From Cenococcum geophilum 1.58 (taxonomy: Eukaryota; Ascomycota; Dothideomycetes; Gloniales; Gloniaceae), in the NCBI GenBank assembly GCA_001692895.1, contig KV748176.1, positions 5,547,092 to 5,611,091 on the forward strand: DNA of 64,000 nt. Direction: 5' to 3'. The notes beneath the pieces were generated by a model. The model searched no databases. It saw only the letters and a program-made list of their open reading frames with translations, and was not told the origin of the DNA. A program made the translations under genes and the position numbers. This document shows, in pieces, positions 1-10,934 of the stretch; within the stretch, counting starts at the first letter, position 1, and every line of letters starts with the position of its first letter.

Positions 1-934
1 CGATGAAGTTACACGCCTCCTAAATATTCAAGACAAAAACGGCGACACAGCCATCATGATTGCAGCACGCAACGGCGCTCGAAAATGTGTCCGCTCTCTC
101 CTCGGCCGCAACGTAGCGGTCGATATACCAAACAACAAAGGCGAAACAGCCGATGATCTAATCCGCGAGTTAAACCAGCGCCGCCGTCATGGCGTCGGAC
201 GACCCCGCCAAGCCTCCTCTTCTCCCTTCGCCCCTGACCCCCGTTTGAACGGGGACAGCGCCCCTCTCCCTTTCACGAGCTCACTAGCAGCAAGTATGCC
301 CGGCGCGGTACAGTACCGCAGCCAAACAGCAAGCCACTTAATGCACAAGATCGCGCCAACGCTCCTCGAGAAATGCGAAGCTCTGGCACTAGCCTACGAA
401 GCCGAGCTCGAGGAAAAAGAAGTCGAGATCGCAGACGCTGAGCGCGTCGTGCGGAAACGGCAGGCAGAAATCGACGCCATCCGTAAGCAGCTGGCCGAGC
501 TGCCGCCGGGCAACGACGCCGGGGCCGTCGACGTGGACCGCACGCAAGAGGACGGGTTAGCAGCTCTAGTGCGCGAGGCCGAGGCGCTCCTCGAGGTCGA
601 GCAGCGCGCAGAGCTGCGGCGCCTCTCCAGCGTCTCGCAGAACCACGCTCCCGAGCCGGACAGGCAGGACGGCGACAGCGAGACGCTCGTGCGCGAGAAG
701 CTGAATCTGGCTCTGTTGCTGCATAGAGCGCAAGCGGAGCGGAGGGCGCTGGTCGCGGAGGTCGTGCAGAATCTGAGCGTGGCGGGCATGGGCGAGCGGC
801 AGAGTGAGTATAAGCGGCTGATTACGGGGGCGCTGGGCGTCAGGGAGGAGGATGTCGAAGCCATGCTGCCAGATATCCTAGAGGAGTTGGAGGAGGCAAG
901 GGAGAGGGATCGGTTAGAGGCTAGTCCCTTATGA
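1..934 (+). CDS. MBF-type transcription factor (Mbp1/Swi6 family), C-terminal part, 5' partial
   Basis: The frame is open from base 2 to a TGA at 932-934 and codes about 310 residues; the start lies left of the window. An ankyrin repeat opens it (LNIQDKNGDTAIMIAARNGA), followed by a low-complexity linker, then a charged coiled coil around residues 115-165 (EAELEEKEVEIADAERVV). Near the end is a conserved block, NLSVAGMGERQSEYKRLITG. This order (ankyrin repeats, coiled coil, C-terminal dimerisation segment) is that of the Mbp1/Swi6/Cdc10 subunits of the MBF/SBF complex, which drives G1/S transcription in fungal nuclei. Mbp1-type proteins also have an N-terminal APSES DNA-binding domain, which would be upstream, so Mbp1 and Swi6 cannot be separated here. 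Base composition is normal with no RIP stops, so this is a working host gene. An antisense open frame at 394-864 is only a shadow. Confidence 0.85.
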   Translation, partial: DEVTRLLNIQDKNGDTAIMIAARNGARKCVRSLLGRNVAVDIPNNKGETADDLIRELNQRRRHGVGRPRQASSSPFAPDPRLNGDSAPLPFTSSLAASMPGAVQYRSQTASHLMHKIAPTLLEKCEALALAYEAELEEKEVEIADAERVVRKRQAEIDAIRKQLAELPPGNDAGAVDVDRTQEDGLAALVREAEALLEVEQRAELRRLSSVSQNHAPEPDRQDGDSETLVREKLNLALLLHRAQAERRALVAEVVQNLSVAGMGERQSEYKRLITGALGVREEDVEAMLPDILEELEEARERDRLEASPL

Positions 935-1684
935 GACGGTTGGAAAGTGAAAGGGGTTGTCTGGGTTAATGGTGGAGAGCGTAGGAATGGGTTCTGGAAA
1001 TGTGTATGAGCCTCAGGAGACTTGAGGAACTGGAGTTGTGCTGATGGTCTGGTGTTAAGAATATGAGTTACAAATGCTGCGCATTTGGACCAAGATTTAT
1101 TGCATAGGAATTGATATGTACGACTACGCTATATGGCGGATATTAGGACAACATCTTATCCATTAACCCGCCGACGTCCTACTGAAAATTAGTCCGTGCT
1201 TGAACACCAGAATAGCTACACAGGGCTGATCTGATTGGCTAGTTCTTATCGATAACAGTAAGACGAATTCCGGCGGGTTAAGGAATAAAGGAATTTCTTC
1301 GGTCGATCTATATTAGGGCTGTCAGACGCGCTCTCAGGCCTATCCTTGCTACCAAGTTTATGGGCAGTCCCCCCATCTGTAGGTTTCTGGTTAGACAAAC
1401 GCCTTGAATGTCTGCTGACCTAGCCCCGCTAAATGCCAATTCTCACTTGGCCTTGGCAGAATCTATTTAGGCATTCTAGAAATATGACAGTATCCTGGTC
1501 TTCCCTAACTCGAACCCTAGACAAGAGAAGGGCGCATAAATTTCCGTAAGATCAACAGTACCAATCTAATAGCGCCCTTATTGACTGTTCACATAGCCGT
1601 GATATTAAGGTATGCGCTTCCCCAGCCCTATACCTCTTTGACCGCTATTGTTTTTTGCGATTGAACTTACAACTGAGAAAATCA
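935..1684. other. Intergenic region, ordinary host DNA
   Basis: About 750 bases between the transcription factor and the GMC stump. Composition is mixed and not RIP-like. It should hold the 3' UTR of the first gene and the promoter of the second. I see no ORF, repeat or RNA gene in it. Confidence 0.6.
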
Positions 1685-2200
1685 ATGGCAGGCTTGAAAA
1701 TATCGGTGCCCCTTCGACCGCTCGTATGGGTCCACGTCTGTTTCTGCGCTCCAAGCATATCCCGCCCAGCTCGGCCTAAGCGCTTTGCTAAAGAAAATAC
1801 ATATGACTATATTATTGCTGGTGGTGGAACAAGTGGTCTGATTGTTGCGGACCGCCTGACTTGGGACGGCAAGAGTAAATCTACAAACTGAGCATGTTCT
1901 ATATCCGGCCTTACCAAGACGCTGACTTTCGCTTGTAGATTCCGTCCTCGTCATCGAATTTGGATATCTCAATGATGACATAAACATTTTAATCCCTGAA
2001 CGGACAGCTATTGATGACGCTCGAGATGCCTTCAACTGGACGTACATTCCACAGCCTAGTATAAACAATCGCACTATCCTTGTCCCTGCTGGAGCTGTAG
2101 TAGGTGGAGCGGTTAATGGTATGTTACTTTGCCGCGGCCCTGAGGAGGATTATGATACCTGGGAAGCACTTGGTAACCCTGGGTGGGGCTGGTCTTGTCG
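1685..2200 (+). pseudogene. GMC oxidoreductase, N-terminal stump cut by a retrotransposon
   Basis: From the ATG at 1685 a hydrophobic leader-like stretch is followed by YDYIIAGGGTSGLIVADRL, the FAD-binding GxGxxG motif of glucose-methanol-choline oxidoreductases. A 64-nt intron fits at 1875-1938 (GTAAAT donor, GCTGAC branch site, TGTAG acceptor). Translation resumes with VLVIEFGYLNDDINILIPER, then FNWTYIPQP, the glycine-rich GAVVGGAVNGM block and DYDTWEALGNPGWGW. All are in family order. The family usually has GGGSAVNGM here, so about two residues seem to be missing. Similarity ends near 2195, where RIPed repeat DNA begins, so roughly the last two thirds of a protein of about 600 residues is gone. 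The family oxidises sugars, alcohols or aryl alcohols, often outside the cell; the substrate here cannot be told. The surviving exons are not RIPed. Confidence 0.8.
1875..1938 (+). other. Spliceosomal intron in the GMC stump
   Basis: 64 nt with GTAAAT at the 5' end, GCTGAC 13 nt before the acceptor TAG, and phase 1. Removing it joins the GxGxxG segment to the next conserved GMC segment in frame. Confidence 0.75.
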
Positions 2201-2403
2201 ACTAGAAATATCAGGTCAGGAACGACGAAGAAAGAGAGACTATCCCTTCCCTTGGTTATTATCCCTTTTTAGTCTTTAACCTTTAGACCTTTATAGTTAT
2301 TTCTTTTTTAACTCTTATATTCCGCTTAGATCTATTAGCTCTAGTTTGCTATACTATAGTTTTAATGCTTATTATAGTGCTCTTTATACCTATACTAGTT
2401 TAT

Positions 2404-2502
2404 TGCAACGTGTCCCGCACCACGTCGCCATACGGCCAAAAAGACAGAGAGTACTCCCGCACTCGCGCGACTCTTGCGGGATCTAATATATGCACTCTTA
2501 CA
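2404..2502. repeat. 99-bp LTR-like insert, copy 1
   Basis: Starts TGCAACGTGTCCCGC and ends CACTCTTACA, flanked on both sides by TTTAT (2399-2403 and 2503-2507). It is GC-rich in AT-rich surroundings and matches the insert at 3483-3590 along its length. TG...CA ends plus a perfect 5-bp duplication point to a solo LTR of a very small LTR element. The inner GTCCCGC/GCGGGA forms an inverted pair. Confidence 0.75.
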
Positions 2503-2711
2503 TTTATTGTACCCTTTCTTAGCTCTTTCCCTTTGGAAAATCTAGTTATTAATTTTAATTACTTAATTAATTAACTCTCTAATAGTTATTATATCTTCTA
2601 TAAGGATTAATATATCCTAGACCTTTAACTTTAGTCTTTACCGATATTATACTATATATATTTAGAATTACGTTATATATTCTATTGCTAGTATTCTCTG
2701 AGTTAATTTAT

Positions 2712-3024
2712 TGTAACGGGCTCTCCCAGAAGGTACATATTAGACGAGACAGTAGTCAGACAGATGAAGGTTTCACCAACGTCCCAGAGAAGACACCGTC
2801 AGACAGATAAGGGGCGAAAAGTTTTACTAATGTCTCGGAAGGATTATATAGGAAGCTGGTTCTCTGAATAGAGAAGAACCAGCGATTAGTCTCTGAATAG
2901 AAGGGGTCAGGAAGCGATTGTCCATCAAACACATGAAGCTCATTCTACCTTCGACTTACCTATGACTCTCATTGGACACTGTCGATTAGATAATCATACG
3001 TTCCGGTCGAACTGGCCTCTTACA
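2712..3024. repeat. Solo LTR, 313 bp
   Basis: Begins TGTAACGGGCTCTCCCAG and ends GGCCTCTTACA. It is flanked by TTTAT (2707-2711) and CTTAT (3025-3029), a 5-bp duplication differing by one C/T. It has mixed base composition and little RIP, unlike the gag relic around it, so it arrived later. No internal region remains. Its ends resemble those of the 99-108-bp inserts. Confidence 0.75.
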
Positions 3025-3482
3025 CTTATAGAGTTTTATTTTAGCCGTTACTACTACTTCTAGGTCTCTATATATCTGCTTAAGTCTATCTACGAAGCCT
3101 TTCTAGCTTAAGAATATATACGTAACCTCTAGGTTAGTTATTGTTATACTATTCTTCTATATCTCTATAAGATATAGCTTAAACTACTTAATTGCCCTTC
3201 TTATTAGAAATAATCCTATATATATAACTTAGTCTATAGGTATTTATAACTTAGTTTCCTTATATTAGATTTTAAACTTTATTTATATTAGAAATCTTTT
3301 AAGTTTTAACTTCTTATCTATAAATTACTTAATTATTAGTATTTTAATATTTCTCTTTTTATATTAGTAAGTTGCTTATTTAGAGTTACCTAGTTATTAA
3401 CTACTTATTCTATAAATACTTTTAGCTATACTATAGCAACTACTTAAGTCGTTATCGTTTATACTAGTATTTTCTATATTAT

Positions 3483-3590
3483 TGTAACGTGTCCCGCTCC
3501 ACGTCGCCATACGGCCAAAAAGATAGAGAGTAATCGCGAATCTATCGCGACTCTTGCGGGACCCAATATGTATACTCTTATACTCTTACA
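3483..3590. repeat. 108-bp LTR-like insert, copy 2
   Basis: Second copy of the insert at 2404-2502. TGTAACGTGTCCCGC at the left and ACTCTTACA at the right are flanked by perfect ATTAT duplications (3478-3482, 3591-3595). It is longer than copy 1 mainly because a TACTCTTA unit near the right end is doubled. Confidence 0.75.
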
Positions 3591-3647
3591 ATTATTTAAC
3601 GTAGTTATCTATAACAGTAATATAGATTATACTTTTAGTAGTATCTT

Positions 3648-5766
3648 TTTTTTTTTTTTGTCCATTATATTATACTACGTACAATACTGCGCATGCAGCC
3701 TTAGGCTATGGCGCTATAGTTCTATATACATAAATCCTTTCTAGGCAGCTTAATATATACTAGTGGCTATGTCCTAGTAGTTTATAAACCCCTAAACTAG
3801 GAGTTTATAGTTTCCTAGTAAAATACTAAGATACTACAACTACTAGGGAATGAGAAAATGGTAGGAAAAACTATAAGAAATCCTAACCCCTGTCCCTATC
3901 CTTTTGCAATTTATTTCTATCCTTTTACTCTCTAATATCTTTTACCTAGAAGCCTAGTAGGAGGTACCTCCTTCTAGAATCCTATTAATTTTTATTCTTC
4001 TATAGAATCTTCTACACTAGTACTATATACTAGTTTAGCTGCTTTAAAAACCTCGCAGTCTTTGCTATTAGTAAAGTGTTTTTCTTTACAATTGATATAA
4101 AGAGGGGTAGTATGCTTGTAAGGCCTGCCCCCTACCATATAGGTAGGACAGACGTGGTCTTTAGATAGATGTATAGCCGCATAATATCTACAGGCCCTAG
4201 TAGAGCATCTATCTCCTATATGGCCAAATTTTTGGCAGCTATTACACTGCGTAGTAGGAGAGACTTTGAGGTATTTTACTACCTTAGTAGCTGTACCTGC
4301 AATTAATATATCTTTTTATTTAAGGATTTCTTGTCTTTTTTCTTTGTTCTCTATAGTAAAAACTATAAAGCTAAATCTGGTCTGTAGATTGTGTCTTTTT
4401 ACACTAGATAAGATCCATCTAGGTAGTCCTTGTATCCTTATAGGATTAAAAGTCTTAATTTCTTCTTTTAGAAGCTTAGAGCCTTCTTCTCCTAGGAAAA
4501 GTAGGGTAGGAACCCTATGGGCTATAATTTAAACCCATGGTTTTAGTTTTTGTTCTCTTTAAAAGGTAAAGCAGTTATGCCAGATTTCCTTATATTTGAC
4601 TAGGAAATCCACATTATACTCTTCCGTAGTCGTAAGAAGAATATTTTATTTTCCTTTAGTTCTAGCTATAAATGCTAAAACAAGTTTTTTTTACTTGCAG
4701 TTTTAATGTAAATAGTTAATTAACTTTGTTTCGTATAGAGAAGGTATTTAAAGGTTAGTCCTTTTGGTCCATAATTAGGACTAGCTTTCTTTCTTATAGC
4801 TGCTTTTTCTTACTTCTAGTAGAAGTAGAAGGAGTAGGAGGTAGTAGTAATAAGGAGGGTAGAGAGGACAAAGTAGGGAGGTCCTTCTTTAGCCTCTCTG
4901 CGTAGGTTTCTTTAGTAGGGGCTACCTTCTTACGGAGAGCTCTTACTTCTTTAACTAGTCCTTTTAGGACATCTTTTGTCTTTTCTTTTCCTTTTATAAA
5001 GGGATTTTCTCCTACTAGGATACTACGTGTATAGTCCTCTAGCTGTTTAACTTGTTCTTTTTTATCTTCTTCTTCTTCTAGTCCTTTATAGGCCTGGGTT
5101 AGGCTATCTAAAGCCTTTTATAGGTGTTGTTCTGGAGAAAGGGAAGAGAAAGATATACTAGGTATACCAGCCGTAAAAGTTATTAATTTAGTTGTCTTTT
5201 TTGCAGGTTTTTGGTTTTCTTTTTAGTGGAAGACTAAGGATGTCCTCTTTTTTCTCCTGTCCCAAATAGGCTAGGAGAAGGAGAAGGGCTAGAAAAAGTG
5301 AATGTAGATATAGACTTATTATCACTTATTTCTATAGGTTTCTTTTTAGGCCTACCGGGCCTTGGCATTTTGTGTCTTATAGGGGGGTTTTCCTAGTTTT
5401 TACTATCCTTATACCTTTTCTCCTTACTAATCCTACTAGAAGATTTCTGGGGAGATTAGGCTAAGAGGTAGTAGAAAATCTAGCCTCTATATTTCGTGGT
5501 TTTGGTATTTAGTTTTGGTGTTCCTGTCCGTACCTCGCTTATAAGCTAGGACTACCCCTAAGAAGAATTTTCTATTGGGGGAAAGGGGGTAAAACGACAA
5601 ATAAATCCACCTTTAGCTCGCTAGGCAGTAGGAATTAAGTCTTAAAAGTTGGAAAATCGATTGTTTTTGATGGTAAGATGGGTATGCGTAAGTTTAGAAG
5701 TGTGGCGCTACCTTTTAGTAAGGTTGTATATACGGTGAAGGTTTATTACGGACCTTATATTAGCAG
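3648..5766 (-). mobile_element. LINE-derived element carrying ORF1 only, complete ends
   Basis: Minus-strand non-LTR element. Its 3' end is a run of about 16 T on the plus strand (3646-3659), that is a poly(A) tail. A 13-bp target duplication, TTAGTAGTATCTT, flanks it at 3635-3647 and 5767-5779. From 5' to 3' it holds a leader of about 400 nt, ORF1 (5368-3992), and a 3' UTR of about 330 nt. The endonuclease and reverse transcriptase (ORF2) expected downstream of ORF1 are absent, yet both ends and the duplication are intact. It was therefore either a non-autonomous LINE or a template that had already lost ORF2. RIP is light to moderate. Confidence 0.8.
3992..5368 (-). pseudogene. LINE ORF1 protein with CCHC zinc knuckles
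   Basis: The frame runs from ATG at 5368 (MPRPGRPKKKPIEIS) to TAA at 3992, 459 codons with no net frame change. It is broken only by a handful of in-frame stops of the CAG/CAA to TAG/TAA kind expected from RIP. The middle is charged and helical. The C-terminal third has a CCHC knuckle, QCNSCQKFGHIGDRC, followed by two more knuckles in which one cysteine each is now tyrosine (CRYY..., YINCKEKHFTNSKDC), again a TGC to TAC change. Three knuckles at the ORF1 C-terminus is typical of the nucleic-acid-binding ORF1 proteins of fungal Tad- and I-type LINEs, which package the element RNA. Confidence 0.75.
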
Positions 5767-5779
5767 TTAGTAGTATCTT

Positions 5780-7276
5780 ATTAACTTATTTACCGTAACC
5801 TTAATAGTAATTATATTATATAAACTTGGCCGTTAAAACCGGACTCTAAACCTGTACGTGGTGACGGCTACGAACCTAGTCTTCGAAGTTCAGATCCAGA
5901 GCCAACGCAGAGACGTCGCATAGCGCGTGCTGGTGGGCCTGGTGGTGGTTGTGTGCGTCGTGGGGCGTAGTGAAAAGTTTTTACATGGGATGGTAAGATC
6001 TCAAAAACCACTATAGACGGTACCCCTTCACAATACAGCCATTACTATTCCCCTAAGCACCTGTACGATCCAACATGGATATACGGCATTTAATAGCATC
6101 CCCTAACCCCCAACAGAAAGCATTAACGACCTTATATTAACGAACAAGCGATTGCGAGCGAGCGACGAGCAAATATACGGCCCCTCCTAACCCCTAGGGC
6201 GATCGCCCGCGGAGCATGCGGTTACTCACCATTAACTATTAAATACTACCTAGCAGCCTAGATAACACCGTACGGTTTTCCTATCTCCTCTTAAGGAGTA
6301 GTGACCCTTGGCAAGGGCCTAGCAACTAGGGCCTAGGCGTAAAAGATACCCAAGTATACACACACGTCCCACTCGCCTTTTGGTATAGTAGTAGTTTATA
6401 GATAAATCCCCCTTACGCCTTCGATAGGCCTTAGGGGGGGAGGGAGGCATGGCGTATATGGTAATGGTTAAATAAGAGATAGTATATGGGGGATAGCTAA
6501 GATATAGGAAACAACAGTATAGCAGTTAATTGGTAAGGCCTAGCTAGGACGTAGTAAACCCTAGCTGGGATAAGCTAGAGAAGGAAGCAGCGGTTCCCAA
6601 GGAGTTTAAACATCTAAGGAGGACAGGACGTAGCCGTAGGCCCGCAGGGCCGCCGCTATGGACGGATATAGCAAACCGGGGTTTTTTATCCTACTAAGGT
6701 GGCTTATAGGGTTTTTCCTCCCCTAACCCAACTGCAGGGTTTTCTTTATATAAACTATAAGTTTTCCCCCTATAATAGAGTAGTCTGCGTGGGCTAGATA
6801 GGATCCGTATTAAACGTTAATTAAAGATCTACTACTATTATATAAACTTATAGGAAATACTATAGTAGCTTAGTAGATAGGCTAGGTTTATAGGTAATTA
6901 ATAATTAATAAGATAGACTATAGAGTAAGTACTTAATAGATTAACTCTAATTATATTATAAGAATTACTATAAGAGAGAACTATCTATAGTAGAGACTAT
7001 AGATCCTTAAATATATAACCGTACTTCTAAGAAATCCCTTTATACGTAGGTATATAATCCATATCTCGCGTATACTGTATATAACGTCGTTTACCACTTA
7101 TCACATGGTTCCACTAGGTCTATTATAGCCCCTGCTACCTCTAGTAGCTCGTCCGGCTCTCCTCTTAGCAGCCGTAATATCTTTAATATAAGATTGGTAA
7201 CAATTAAGCCAGATACTCGCTATCTTTTTAAATTGTTTAATGGCTGAGTGGCACAGAGCTTACCTTATATAGTATC
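5780..7276. other. Unassigned repeat-like DNA without a gene
   Basis: About 1.5 kb with alternating GC-richer blocks (about 5850-5960, 6180-6210, 6620-6680) and AT-rich RIPed stretches. I see no readable protein on either strand, no RNA gene, no paired terminal repeat and no tandem array. It is probably the remains of one or more older elements. Confidence 0.4.
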
Positions 7277-7278
7277 TA

Positions 7279-7690
7279 CAGTACATCGTTAAAAAGTGTC
7301 CGCGCTTCCCACACCAATTTTTTTACCCTCTCCCCCCTACTATTTTAGCCCTACTTTTCAACCATGGCACGTCGTGCATTAGCTCTAATTAGCGGGAATA
7401 TTCCTTATAGGAAGGAATTAACTCGTTATAAAAGAGGAGTAGTTAGAGGATTTGCTAGAGTAGGAGTTATAGCCTCCTAAATTACGACTAAGTTAAGCCT
7501 ACTAAAATTAATAGTACTTAAAACTCTACCTAAAGTACCTTAACGCCTATATGGTATATCTACTCTTTATATTAGATGTCCTTTAGAATATATAGTTTAA
7601 GATATATATAAGATTTAAAAAATAGTTTATGTAAAGCCTGAGATTATTATCAATTTAGGTTAGATTTAGCCTATTACCCTATCCTTATTC
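7279..7690 (+). mobile_element. Tc1/mariner transposon, 5' stump with transposase N-terminus
   Basis: After a TA at 7277-7278 comes a terminal-repeat-like sequence (CAGTACATCGTTAAAAAGTG, 7279-7298). At 7364 an ATG starts MARRALALISGNIPYRKELT, then a helix-turn-helix pattern (VRGFARVGV...) and a second one about 50 codons on, the paired HTH layout of a Tc1-type transposase. The catalytic DDE domain and right terminal repeat are missing. The copia element to the right probably cut it. Several RIP-type stops are present. Confidence 0.6.
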
Positions 7691-7853
7691 TTGTTCTAGT
7701 TATACTACTACCCCCGTTTTAGTTATAGACTCCCCCTATCTTTCCTATTTTAGATACCTACCTTATATATAAATAGCTTCTTTTCTTTATAGTTTAAATA
7801 GATAGAGTCCTTATTCTTTACTTACTTATCAGTATATAGACTACCGATTAACA

Positions 7854-8701
7854 GTTATAAGCCCGGGTGACTTGCTATATTACACCTATTTAACTAATTA
7901 ATTTAATTAATCATACCCCTTATTAAATACTTTATTCGTCTTTACAAGCACTAAGCACCTCTTAATATAACTTCTTAATATACCCAAGCTATTACTACAA
8001 CGGTAATATTATCGAACTAAGCTGATTGGGATGAATAGATTGACCTTATTAGGCTTTAAGCTCGAACAGGAGACGTATAGGAGTACGTCGACCCCTTAAC
8101 CAAACAGGATTAGTTGCCTTGTTTGCTTAAACTAGTCTTTCCTAGGCCTTAAGATGTAAAGACAGGAACGACCTTATATGCAGCTCTCTCTAAGGATAAG
8201 AAGGACGAGCTTTAAATTCTCTATAAGAGGTATAAGATAGTAAAAAAGGAATATAAGAAGTAAAAGGTAGCTTTAACCTCCCTATAAAGCTATATTACTA
8301 GTATAGTAGCTAGGAACCTTAACACCTATATACTGGGTATTAACTTGGTATATAATACCCTAGTGGCTCTTAAGGAGAGGGTTGCCCCTACTAATATAGT
8401 ATGTAAGCTGTACCTATCTACTTAATATGCTAAGGTTAAAAAGGGCCTAAAGAACTAGAACTTCGAGGCCTAGCTATAGCAGTAAAAGAAGACACATAAT
8501 GACTATAAAAAGATTAAATTGCTGGACGTATACGGCGACTAAGTAATTAGAGATTTTTTAATGGTGGTAAAGCTAGCATCACTAAACTAGGCCTTAACGT
8601 GGAAGGTTAAATTTGATAAATATAACTAGGCTAGTGACTATATAATATCTATAGATTAACTGGTTAAAATATATTAAAACTATTAATAACTAAAGGCCGC
8701 C
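7854..8701 (+). mobile_element. Ty1/copia element, gag part, cut by G1
   Basis: Plus-strand copia Gag reads from about 7980 to 8640, with the tryptophan-rich start, the ALKERVAPT segment and the downstream helices usual in fungal copia Gag. An LTR end (ACA at 7853) and a GTTATAAGCCCGGG segment that could be the primer-binding site precede it; the left LTR start is not clear. The element is interrupted at 8701 by Ty3 element G1, so its remainder must lie beyond the window. It is a fossil with many breaks. Confidence 0.65.
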
Positions 8702-8901
8702 TGTTACGGCTCGTATAAATACCTCTAAACTAAAGCTTATAAAATGCTGTATTACGAAGATACTAAGCTAAGGAGAAGGAAAAGGGGTCGCTAGGACCGA
8801 TGTAAATAAATATATAGAATAAGCCGCCAAGGCGCTAGCTTTAGGCGAGCCAATTATAGGTTAGTAGAATTTGGCAGGTAATGTACAATAGCGCCGTTAT
8901 A
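8702..8901 (-). repeat. G1 3' LTR
   Basis: 200 bp, plus strand TGTTACGGCTCG to GCCGTTATA (CA end RIPed to TA), next to the polypurine tract. G1's other LTR is outside the window. Confidence 0.7.
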
Positions 8902-10934
8902 TTACCCCCCTTTTTAAAAGAAAGCCTACCCTTAGGCTTTAGTTAGAAATAAGATAGCACTAGGCTTCTAAAACGTAAGATTACAAAATATAAGATAAGA
9001 AAAGAAAGAAAATACAAGCGCGTTCGGACTAAGTACTAAGAGGCAACCGTAGGTTAAGTGGAAGCGCTAGGCTAAGAAGAGTAGCTGCTAAAAGTCTTAG
9101 TAAGGAACTAACTAATTAGATAACTTTAACCGGTGGTTAAAGTTCCTAGATATTTAAACTTTTACGGTACTAGCAGAAAACGGCAGAATCTGGTAGAATC
9201 TAGTAGATAGCTATATTAGGGCTTTAGGGCGTTCTTATCCCTATACTCCTCTGGTAACTTATTATCTTTATTATACTAGCATTTTATCCACTTATATAAG
9301 TACTTTAGGGGTCTAGGTATGTTAGGGTATTAGTTATAAAACCTTTTAAGCTTTTAGGGGCAGCTTATAAAGTTTTATATAGGGTACTAGGTTAGGTCTA
9401 GGTCGTAGCCCTTCTATTAAATACGGTATTTTAATATTCCCCATACTATTTTATAGGCCAGTATTTTATTAACTTCCTATTTATCGTCGCCGTTTACTTA
9501 AATTAGTAGGGGAGGCTCGTTCTTTTATCTGGGTAATAAGTTATTTTTAGCCTTTTATAACTTATTTAGCGAGAAGATAGGGTACACCCTAATTAAATCC
9601 GGGAGCTTTACCTTATATAAGTTGCCTAACTTCTTAAGAACCTTATACGGTCCTGCTATTTAGTAGTCTAACTTACAGCTAGGTTGTTTAGTCTTCCAAT
9701 TCTTTGTTATAACCTAGACTATATTACTAGGGGTAAAGTTAGGCTCTTAATAGTATTTATTCGCCTACTATTTTATTAACCTTTAGGCTTTTCCTAGGTT
9801 TTTATAGGCTACTATCTAGGCTTCTTCTAAGCATTTAATATACTATTAGGCCTTATTATAGAATAGCTTCTCTTATATAGTCTGGGGTTCTTCTAGTTTT
9901 TTCTAGTTAAAGCTTATATGGGGTAAGTATCCTATTTCTAGCTAAATCGGGGCAAACCCTATAGAGTTATAGGGTAGAGTTGCTTAGGCGTAGTCTATTA
10001 AAGGTAGTAGTTTAAACTAGTTATCCTAGAAGTAGTTAATAAAGGGCCTAAGCCTCTAGTCTAGGTACTAATTTACAATCTCTATCTAACCGTCTATCTG
10101 GGGGTAGTAAGCCGTAAAAAGCTTTAGCTTAATGCTTAAGATCTAGGTAAACTCGTTCTAAAAGGCTGATATAAACTATAGCCTATAATTAGATATAATA
10201 GTATCTAGTAGTCTATAAATTTAGTAAATGTAGTAGATATACAGCCGGGCTACTTTTTTAGTATTAATATTTTTATAATAGGGAAGGGAGAACGGGCGTT
10301 TACTAAAGCGGTTAACTATAACTATAACTATATCGTATCCGTTACGGTTTATAAGTAGCTTATAAAAGTCTATAGAGATATACTACTAAGGGCGCTCTAG
10401 TATTAGGAGTAGCTTAAGTAGTCCTAGGGTTTTATCTTATAGGGTTATAGCTCTCTAGTAGTCTTTATAGTTCTATATATATCGGTTAATATCTATAACT
10501 ATTCTCGGCTAGTAATAGCGGCAGTTAATAATTTTACGTGTCTTATTCTTACTAGGGTGTGCTATAAAAACTTAGTAATAAGCTTTACGGATTAGTTTAG
10601 TCCGTAGGTTATTAACGTTAGGGACTATAAGCCGCTCCTAGTATAGGAGTAATCCTTTCTCTATTTTAAAATTGGGGTCTCTTTTTACAGCTTAGTTACA
10701 GAGGGCCTTTAGGGCGTTAGCCGTGCGGTTTACAGTTAGGAGGCGGTTAATTAGCCCTATTAGCTTATCTAAGAACTCCTCTATTAGTGCTAGCTAGTTT
10801 TACTGGGAGTCTAGCTCCCTAAAGATCCGCGGGTTAAGCTATTTGGGGTAAAGAAGGACGCGCGTCTGGTATAGGGTCTTTAGTTTATCCTAGGGTCCTA
10901 TATCTTATTCTCTTTAGGTTAAAGTATTAGCCTT

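Larger units (their letters stand above)
2205..3634 (-). mobile_element. Ty3/gypsy gag relic, RIPed and interrupted
   Basis: On the minus strand this AT-rich stretch reads as a degraded Ty3-type gag, seen best at 3030-3477 and 2508-2706. It is broken by many changes and carries three short LTR-type insertions (2404-2502, 2712-3024, 3483-3590). The LINE at 3648 borders it on the right. The parent element has no recognisable LTR here. It is an old fossil; the family assignment rests on the helical gag pattern and is moderate. Confidence 0.5.

Noticed and set aside
394-864. Antisense open frame of 156 codons, Ser/Arg-rich
   Set aside because: Shadow of the Mbp1/Swi6 coding frame.
5495-5520. Similarity between the LINE leader and the MITE (TTGGTGTTCC)
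   Set aside because: Ten shared bases in low-complexity GT-rich DNA; probably chance.
5850-5960. Possible 5S rRNA or tRNA gene in a GC-richer block
   Set aside because: No 5S internal control boxes and no cloverleaf could be drawn.
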